In this document: positions 56,638 through 64,000 of the stretch, in pieces
Layout: each line of letters starts with the position of its first letter
How positions within the stretch are numbered: the stretch's first letter is position 1
DNA from: Cladorhizidae sp. MBARI D1340-BT2
Lineage: Eukaryota; Porifera; Demospongiae; Poecilosclerida; Cladorhizidae
Reading direction: 5' to 3'
DNA length: 64,000 nucleotides
NCBI GenBank assembly: GCA_028752905.1
Contig: JAQNBH010000005.1
Location: 7,357,829-7,421,828 of the forward strand
Made by a program: the position numbers and the translations under genes
Notes under the pieces: model-generated
What the model saw: only the letters and a program-made list of their open reading frames with translations
What the model was told of the DNA's origin: nothing
The model's database searches: none

Positions 56638-57900
56638 GTGAGTTCAGAATACTGTGTGCATTGTACAATAGTTCACATGTATAGAGCTTCATACCGCCAG
56701 TATCAACTGTGTGGTATAAGTGAGCAAGTTTCTTGCTAATGCTCTGCATGAAGCTTCTTGTCTGCTACATACTCAGTTACATATGTAGATAATGGATAAT
56801 GGAATGGAACGGTTGTGATTGGCCAGTTACAGGTTCATTAATTACCTGGACACCCAGGGTCATACCCACTTAGAAAACCTGTGGAAAGCCGGGTTTCACT
56901 TGGACACCTGAGGTTAAAGGGAGCAATTTGATTGGTCGATTTCAAGATTACTTGTTTTACTTCAGTATTCAGTTTGTCCGTCTGTTGGATAAGCAAGTTA
57001 TGCAACTCAGACAACGCACATCTTTAATCCTCAGGTGTCTGTGGCCTCAGATCTCTAGAGCTCCATCCGTGCTTTGGTCTCGGTGACTAATTACAACCGA
57101 GACACTTGGTTCAGTCGCTATGTCTATGGCCTAAACAAATTGGCCGCCTCACCAAGTGGATTACGTCCATCCCTCAGGGCTTTTCGTTTCTAAGCACCGA
57201 ATTCCTTCGTCTTTTGTCATTTTGATGCATAAACTTGCTAAGTACATCGAGGAGTTTTCCCCACTTAATTGATTTAAAAAGAAATCTTGCCAAAACCCGA
57301 TTTGCGAGACATGGTGGTGGCCTTGTCGTAATGCATGTGCCTTCCAACGCTGGGGAAATTAGTTGTTGTGGCACAGTGGTTGGCCTGTCCTGAACACGCT
57401 TTAATCCATTTATTTGTCTAGCAGAAACAAACACACAGAGAGAGAGGGAGAGAAAGTGGTGGCATGCCAAGCTGGGCTGATCCAGTTTTTCCTAAAAAGG
57501 GAGACGATGGGTTGACTAGGAAAGTGGGTGTTGCTGGCAGACATGGGAGCTCTATGCCTCTGCATACCAGCTGACTAATAATGAGGCGTTTAATGGTACT
57601 AATTTTTACCTGTTAACTATTTTTTGTTGTAATTAATTATTTAATTTCCTATTGATTATTATTTTACGGTAACTTTGTTTCTCTCATTGTACACGCATTC
57701 CTAACAAAATTAAAAGTCGCACCTACAAACCTGTTTCCCGAATTACATGCTATGTTTGGTGCTTTGAACCAGAAAGTGGACCTGTGACTGCTGAAATCAA
57801 ACCAGCTAATTAGCTTATAAAAGGCTGCCCACCAGGGTGGATACATACATAACAATTGCTATTCTGGAGCCTGTTGTATAATACTTGTTTCAATGATCAG
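56638..57900. other. Intron 4 sequence
   Basis: No tandem array and no recognisable exon; AG-rich tract at 57436-57455. Confidence 0.5.
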
Positions 57901-57997
57901 AGAGCATGGATGCTGTTGCCTGACGCTGCAGCCATACTGAGGAATGATGTTCCACTGTTCATCCAACCATTCGTGCAGCCATCAATGTTGCTTCAAG
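57901..57997 (+). CDS. Possible fifth exon of the PLEKHA1/2-like gene
   Basis: CAATGATCAG precedes 57901, and the only open frame is phase 0, as required after exon 4: RAWMLLPDAAAILRND, VPLFIQPFVQPSMLLQ, then G|GTGTTC-type donor (weak) at 57998. Composition is protein-like, but there is no recognisable homology to the TAPP linker and the acceptor has a poor pyrimidine tract. Confidence 0.22.
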
Positions 57998-60089
57998 GTG
58001 TTCTTGAAGTTAAATCCAACAAAAATATCTTCTATACACTAGCTCAAAAAGTGCACCTGGAAACCCCACTGTATTGTATGCCTGAGTTGCTTTGTTGTGT
58101 GCCCAAGTTGTCTTTGTGTGCCTGGTTGTGAGGTGTTCATTTATCAGTCCTATCCATCCCTCTATGGTTATATAGAAAGTTCAGTTATGGTTGATGTCTT
58201 GGAAGCCAGTGTGTGGTAGGCTAGAGCAGGTGCACCTGCAAGAGCATAGTGGTACCAAGCTTTGGTGCAAGTAGTTATAAGCTTTATTACCTGTGGGACT
58301 GTTGAGTGAATTAACCCAGCACTCAAACGTAATGGTTTGAGAAAGAATTAACAGCTTCTATTAGTGTGTGAGTGTTGTAGTGTCATGTGTGCTGGTGTGG
58401 TCAGAGTCTGGGGTCTCGTGCCGTTTTATCAGGGCCTCATTCGTGACCCTGCCCGCACCTGCACCTCCACAGCTTTCCAGCACATTAGCTGACCACACCA
58501 CAAATTAGCGATGGAATTTTTATTGTTCTAGAGTGGCCGACTGTCAAGTGCCCTCCTCGACTCATTTTTATAGAGATATTATTTATTTGTTTATCGATTA
58601 CTGATTTTAAAGAATTGTGTCATTATATACCAGCACCACTTGTGTTGTTGTTGTTCGTATTGTGTTGTTGTTGTTGTTCGTATTGTGTTGTTGTTGTTGC
58701 TGTTTGTGGTATTAAAAACTAATGCCATGTAATTCTGAGAGCACAACTAGGAAGACAGGTGTTTGAAATGGCATACTGTGTTCAGGGGTGTAACGCAAAA
58801 GGGAAGGGGGGGTTATCCATGGTGGGCAGGATTGCTGTACATGACGAAGAACCCAAATCCATTTTCCATTCTTGGCTGTAAATGATATCTTGAGCCTTGT
58901 TTTTGCATGGGCATTTTCCATCCCACTTGAAGTTAATCCAGGTCGTCTATTGAGGTGAGTGAACTGACCTGGTTTTTAATCCGTAGGTTTACGCCTAGCT
59001 ATGGGCTAGAATTTGGGTTGAAGGCTCCATGTTGGCATGGCTTAGCATTACTTCAGTGAATGAAAGATTACGCATTAGAACTGCACACTTCTACGAGGAT
59101 GCCTATCCAAGTGCCGGTAGCTTGACGCACACCAATACAAGCTTCATAGTTTGTGTGAATACTTGAAATGTTTGTAGACAACTGTTCCATTTACACAGTG
59201 GAGCTGCAGATCTCTCACAGGAACAAAGGCTAAGTAGGAATGCAGGAAAAAGTTTTGAAATGGTACGAACATTTTGGAAGTATAATTACTGCGCCACATA
59301 CTTTCAGTGAACCACTCGGCATCTGTGGAAGATCTTGTGAAGTTGTCGGTCATCTTACCCTCCGGTGACAGTATCCTTCATCAGGAATGCTCACATCTGG
59401 AAGCTCATCAAGATGGCTAGAGACAGCTGCTTAACCTCTTCAGTGAGGAAGTTTGTGTTGCATTTCTAGGCGAAGAGACCTTACTGCGCAAAGCCCCACA
59501 AAAAAAAAACCCCGTATAACTTAGGGTTGTACGGTAACCAAGGATGTTTGCTAATGCCATGGAAACCAGTAGTAGAGCTTGTGTTCCACAACGCTATGTG
59601 GCAAGGGTGGATCTAGGGAGGGGAATTTGAGGGGGTGGCAGCACCTTCCTTTTGGTATATTTACTGTTCTTAATATCATTAACAACTTGCTATTGTTGTT
59701 GTTAAAACCACTAATGAGGGAGTAAACCGAGTTAAAGAAGCATACCATAAACCTGTTTAGGGAGTTCTAGAAGCACACTATAAAGGTTTTGCGGTATGCA
59801 TGTGGCAGTGTTCAGCAAAGGCACAGGAACTGAGGGCGAGGGGAGGGGAGGGGATGAGGCAGAGGGGTAGCGGGGATGTGTGTATCCCTTCCCAAGTACG
59901 TCAACTGTTTACCTGGTTTGATTATTGCGCAAACCAATGGACAACAAAGGCCGTTTCCCTGAGCAACGGACTGTGTATTTGAGCTCTCTGGGGGTTGTTC
60001 TAGTTGCCAGAGGCCGCTCCCCTCTGCAAGACCCGAAGCCGTGGTATCACTGATGTTGTTTTTTGTTTTCCATTTTTCCCCTTGGAATT
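57998..60089. other. Non-coding unique sequence
   Basis: A TTG/GTT-rich microsatellite at about 58637-58700; no second PH domain or other exon is recognised. Confidence 0.5.
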
Positions 60090-61205
60090 CATGGTCACCA
60101 ACAGGCCATCGCCAACAGGTCACCAACAGGCCATCATCAACAGGTCACCAAAAGGTCACCAAACAGGCCACTAACAGGTCACCATCAGGTCACCAACAGG
60201 TCACCAACAGGCCACCAACAGGTCACCAACAGGTCACCAGTGGGGGCTTGCCTATGTCAGGCCACTAACAGGTCACCATCAGGTCACCAACAGGTCACCA
60301 GTGAGGGCTAGCCTATGTTAGGCCACTAACAGGTCACCAACAGGTCACCAGTGAGGGCTTGCCTATGTTAGGCCACTAACAGGTCACCAACAGGCCACTA
60401 ACAGGTCACCAGTGGGGGCTTGCCTATGTCAGGCCACTAACAGGTCACCATCAGGTCACCAACAGGTCACCAGTGAGGGCTAGCCTATGTTAGGCCACTA
60501 ACAGGTCACCAACAGGTCACCAGTGAGGGCTTGCCTATGTTAGGCCACTAACAGGTCACTAACAGGTCACCAGTGGGGGCTTGCCTATCACTAACAGGTC
60601 ACCACCAGTCACCAGTGGGGGCTTGCCTATGTCAGGCCACTAACAGGTCACCAACAGGTCACCAGTGGGAGCTTGCCCACTAACAGGTCACCAACAGGTC
60701 ACCAGTGGGGGCTAGCCTATGTTAGGCCACTAACAGGTTCACCAACAGGTCACCAGTGGGGGCTTGCCTATGTTAGGACACTAACTGGTCACCAACAGGT
60801 CACCAGTGGGGGCTAGCCTATGTTAGGCCACTAACAGGTCACCAACAGGTCACCAGTGGGGGCTTGCCTATGTCAGGCCACTAACAGGTCACCATCAGGT
60901 CACCAGTGGGGGCTTTCCTATGTCAGGCCACTAACAGGTCACCAACAGGTCACCAGTGGGGGCTTGCCTATGTCAGGCCACTAACAGGTCACCAACAGGT
61001 CACCAGTGGGGGCTTGCCTATGTCAGGCCACTAACAGGTCACCATCAGGTCACCAACAGGTCACCAGTGGGGGCTAGCCTATGTCAGGCCACTAACAGGT
61101 CACCATCAGGTCACCAACAGGTCACCAGTGGGGGCTTGCCTATGTTAGGCCACTAACAGGTCACCAACAGATCACCAACAGGTCACCAGTGGGGGCTTGC
61201 CCATG
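60090..61205. repeat. Nested minisatellite: 10-11 bp in about 50-60 bp units
   Basis: The inner word is CAACAGGTCAC / CATCAGGTCAC in runs of two to five; the outer unit adds CAGTGGGGGCTTGCCTATGT and TAGGCCACTAA. The left edge (60090-60240) is inner repeat only, and the outer unit appears about 18 times after it. Confidence 0.93.
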
Positions 61206-61635
61206 TCTTGCTGGCTGTGTACTGAGTAGCAACTCATCTTCAAGTCTCCTACTCAGTGCAGGAAAGGGGACACTGCACCCCTCCTCTCTGACTCCCCCCC
61301 CCCCCCCCTCTCTCTCTCTACTACTTCTTCCTCTGGGTATGACTTGCTTATTGAGGAGCAACTGAAGAGGAAGAATGAAAGACTTCTTTTGTACCTAATG
61401 TTCTGCAACATCAGCTTACTTTATATATATATGCGTGTGTATATTTGTAACACACACCCCAAAAAGTGTTCCTATGCCGATGTATGTTCAGTGCTATAGA
61501 GGATTGTCTGGTTGCCATTTCTGTTCCCACAAACACCCTTCTCATGATGCCCCGGATCTGCCCCTGATGGGGGAATGAGAACTTTTCACCATCAGAAAGA
61601 TCACTCATTGAAGAACAGGCTTCATTATGGACTTT
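61206..61635. other. Unique spacer between two arrays
   Basis: Holds a C-run of about 15 near 61294-61308 followed by a CT run. Confidence 0.55.
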
Positions 61636-63398
61636 CTTTGGATGAGTGTGTCCGGCATCACCCACATTAGTTTGAGGAACTTTAAATCAACAGCATCTCT
61701 TGCTTTGAATGGTGTGTCCGGCATCACCCACATTAATTTGAGGAACTTTAAATCAACAGCATCTCTTGCTTTGAATGGTGTGTCCGGCATCACCCACATT
61801 AGTTTGAGGAACTTTTAAACACAGCATCGCTTGCTTTGAATGGTGTGTCCAGCATCACCCACATTAGTTTGAGGAACTTTTAAACACAGCATCGCTTGCT
61901 TTGAATGGTGTGTCCAGCATCACCCACATTAGTTTGAGGAACTTTTAATACAACAGCATCTCTTGCTTTGAATGGTGTGTCCAGCATCACCCACATTAGT
62001 TTGAGGAACTTTTAAACACAGCATCGCTTGCTTTGAATGGTGTGTCCGGCATCACCCACATTAGTTTGAGGAACTTTTAAACACAGCATCGCTTGCTTTG
62101 AATGGTGTGTCCGGCATCACCCACATTAGTTTGAGGAACTTTTAAACACAGCATCGCTTGCTTTGAATGGTGTGTCCAGCATCACCCACATTAGTTTGAG
62201 GAACTTTTAATACAACAGCATCTCTTGCTTTGAATGGTGTGTCCAGCATCACCCACATTAGTTTGAGGAACTTTTAAACACAGCATCGCTTGCTTTGAAT
62301 GGTGTGTCCGGCATCACCCACATTAGTTTGAGGAACTTTTAAACACAGCATCTCTTGCTTTGAATGGTGTGTCCAGCATCACCCACATTAGTTTGAGGAA
62401 CTTTTAATACAACAGCATCTCTTGCTTTGAATGGTGTGTCCGGCATCACCCACATTAGTTTGAGGAACTTTTAATACAACAGCATCTCTTGCTTTGAATG
62501 GTGTGTCCAGCATCACCCACATTAGTTTGAGGAACTTTAAATCAACAGCATCTCTTGCTTTGAATGGTGTGTCCAGCATCACCCACATTAGTTTGAGGAA
62601 CTTTTAAACACAGCATCTCTTGCTTTGAATGGTGTGTCCAGCATCACCCACATTAGTTTGAGGAACTTTTAATCAACAGCATCTCTTACTTTGAATGGTG
62701 TGTCCAGCATCACCCACATTAGTTTGAGGAACTTTTAAACACAGCATCTCTTGCTTTGAATGGTGTGTCCAGCATCACCCACATTAGTTTGAGGAACTTT
62801 TAATACAACAGCATCTCTTGCTTTGAATGGTGTGTCCGGCATCACCCACATTAGTTTGAGGAACTTTTAAACACAGCATCTCTTGCTTTGAATGGTGTGT
62901 CCGGCATCACCCACATTAGTTTGAGGAACTTTTAATACACAGCATCTCTTGCTTTGAATGGTGTGTCCGGCATCACCCACATTAGTTTGAGGAACTTTTA
63001 AACACAGCATCTCTTGCTTTGAATGGTGTGTCCAGCATCACCCACATTAGTTTGAGGAACTTTTAAACACAGCATCTCTTGCTTTGAATGGTGTGTCCAG
63101 CATCACCCACATTAGTTTGAGGAACTTTTAAACACAGCATCTCTTGCTTTGAATGGTGTGTCCAGCATCACCCACATTAGTTTGAGGAACTTTTAAACAC
63201 AGCATCTCTTGCTTTGAATGGTGTGTCCGGCATCACCCACATTAGTTTGAGGAACTTTTAAACACAGCATCTCTTGCTTTGAATGAGTGTGTCCAGCATC
63301 ACCCACATTAGTTTGAGGAACTTTTAAACACAGCATCTCTTGCTTTGAATGGTGTGTCCGGCATCACCCACATTAGTTTGAGGAACTTTTAATACAAC
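61636..63398. repeat. Minisatellite, 65-68 bp unit, about 27 copies
   Basis: Units contain TTTGAATGGTGTGTCCAGCA, TCACCCACATTAGTTTGAGG and CAGCATCTCTTGC. Three spacer subtypes after AACTTT (AAATCAAC, TAAACAC, TAATACAAC) are interspersed. It is the longest array in the window and highly homogeneous. Confidence 0.96.
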
Positions 63399-64000
63399 AT
63401 CATCCTCATTAATATTCCAAGAGCACTTGATCATCGCTAGCTAAACATAAAGAGAGAAATCCATCATTAGGTGCACACATTCTTGACAGATTCAATACCA
63501 TTAGTTGTCACAGCTACAAGTGCCGTCTACTTCTTTTTTTGTGTGAATGAAGTAATGCTGGATGTCATCTTTGAGCTGACACTGTGCAGTGTTGAATTGC
63601 TGCAACGAGCTCTGATTAAGTAGTGGGTGCTGTGTTGTGATGTCACATGATCTGGTTTACTGGTCTGTTAATGCTGGCACATAAGTTTAAATGTTTTTGG
63701 ATATGAAGTTTTTGCAAGGACCTTCATTTCTGCACCCTCTGTGACCATGTTTGGATGTGAAGTTTTTGCAAGGACCTTCATTTCTGCCTCTTCTGTGACC
63801 ACATTACACGTAGGCTTGAATGTTAGACTGTAGCTATAAATATCATTAACTGAAAGAAGGGGGAGAGGGGGGATTTCATCCGTACCCCCTTAACTGTCCC
63901 CCACCCTGTCTCCCCAACGTGTTTGTAGTTGCTTATGAACTAGTCGTGTTATAACTGGTTGTTTCGTATACCTCGCCAGTAAGCATGTATTTTTGTCGGC
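63399..64000. other. Right edge, mostly unique
   Basis: A 38-40 bp block (TTTGGATGTGAAGTTTTTGC, AAGGACCTTCATTTCTGC) is present twice at about 63697-63790. No exon seen. Confidence 0.6.

Noticed and set aside
1..64000. tRNA or rRNA genes
   Set aside because: Looking for A-box/B-box patterns (GGTTCGAATCC-like) and rRNA core sequences by eye gave no convincing candidate; a tRNAscan-SE run would be decisive.

Overview
This is eukaryotic, almost certainly metazoan, nuclear DNA. Coding sequence is split into short exons with GT/AG borders and large introns, there are no bacterial-type gene strings, and the two recognisable genes belong to animal families. Abundant AGCT-rich unique DNA and divergent protein sequences would suit a marine invertebrate such as a sponge, but that taxon guess is weak.

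Layout: (1) 1-2474, minus strand: the 5' part of a decayed hAT transposon with a TTF/ZMYM-type transposase relic; its right end is visible and its left end is outside the window. (2) 5964-7520, plus strand: the last two coding exons of an EXOC8 (exocyst Exo84) homologue with an unusual acidic C-terminal tail. (3) 7620-7794: a CpG-rich patch ending in a good splice donor, a possible first exon or promoter of the next gene. (4) 28284-56637, plus strand: four coding exons of a PLEKHA1/2 (TAPP)-like gene. They encode the N-terminal PH domain and the following 'VVGG' linker. Exons are 198, 43, 89 and 123 nt; introns are 6.1 kb, 71 bp and 21.7 kb. The second PH domain is not found and should lie to the right of the window. 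(5) An unrecognised but coding-looking ORF at about 13519-13800.

Most of the rest is intron or intergenic DNA filled with tandem repeats. I count more than 30 minisatellite arrays, nearly all with their own unit (18 to 147 bp), covering roughly a quarter of the window by my tract boundaries. Many long ORFs here (465, 457, 392, 327, 303 and 230 codons) are only stop-free minisatellite frames and are not called as genes. Several non-autonomous mobile elements are visible: a piggyBac-like element with TTAA ends, an element with TA target duplications, ACCCTTTACC-ended elements, and three 133-143 bp palindromes, one of which has a hammerhead-ribozyme-like core.

The most interesting signal is evolutionary. 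Two neighbouring diverged copies of a 1.3 kb segment (48.93-50.22 kb and 50.28-51.85 kb) have each grown a minisatellite from a different internal sequence that is still single-copy in the other. A dispersed repeat at 33.8-34.3 kb has likewise expanded one internal piece into a 46-bp array. These record minisatellite birth from unique DNA and suggest how the introns became so long. I see no defence system, CRISPR array or biosynthetic cluster.
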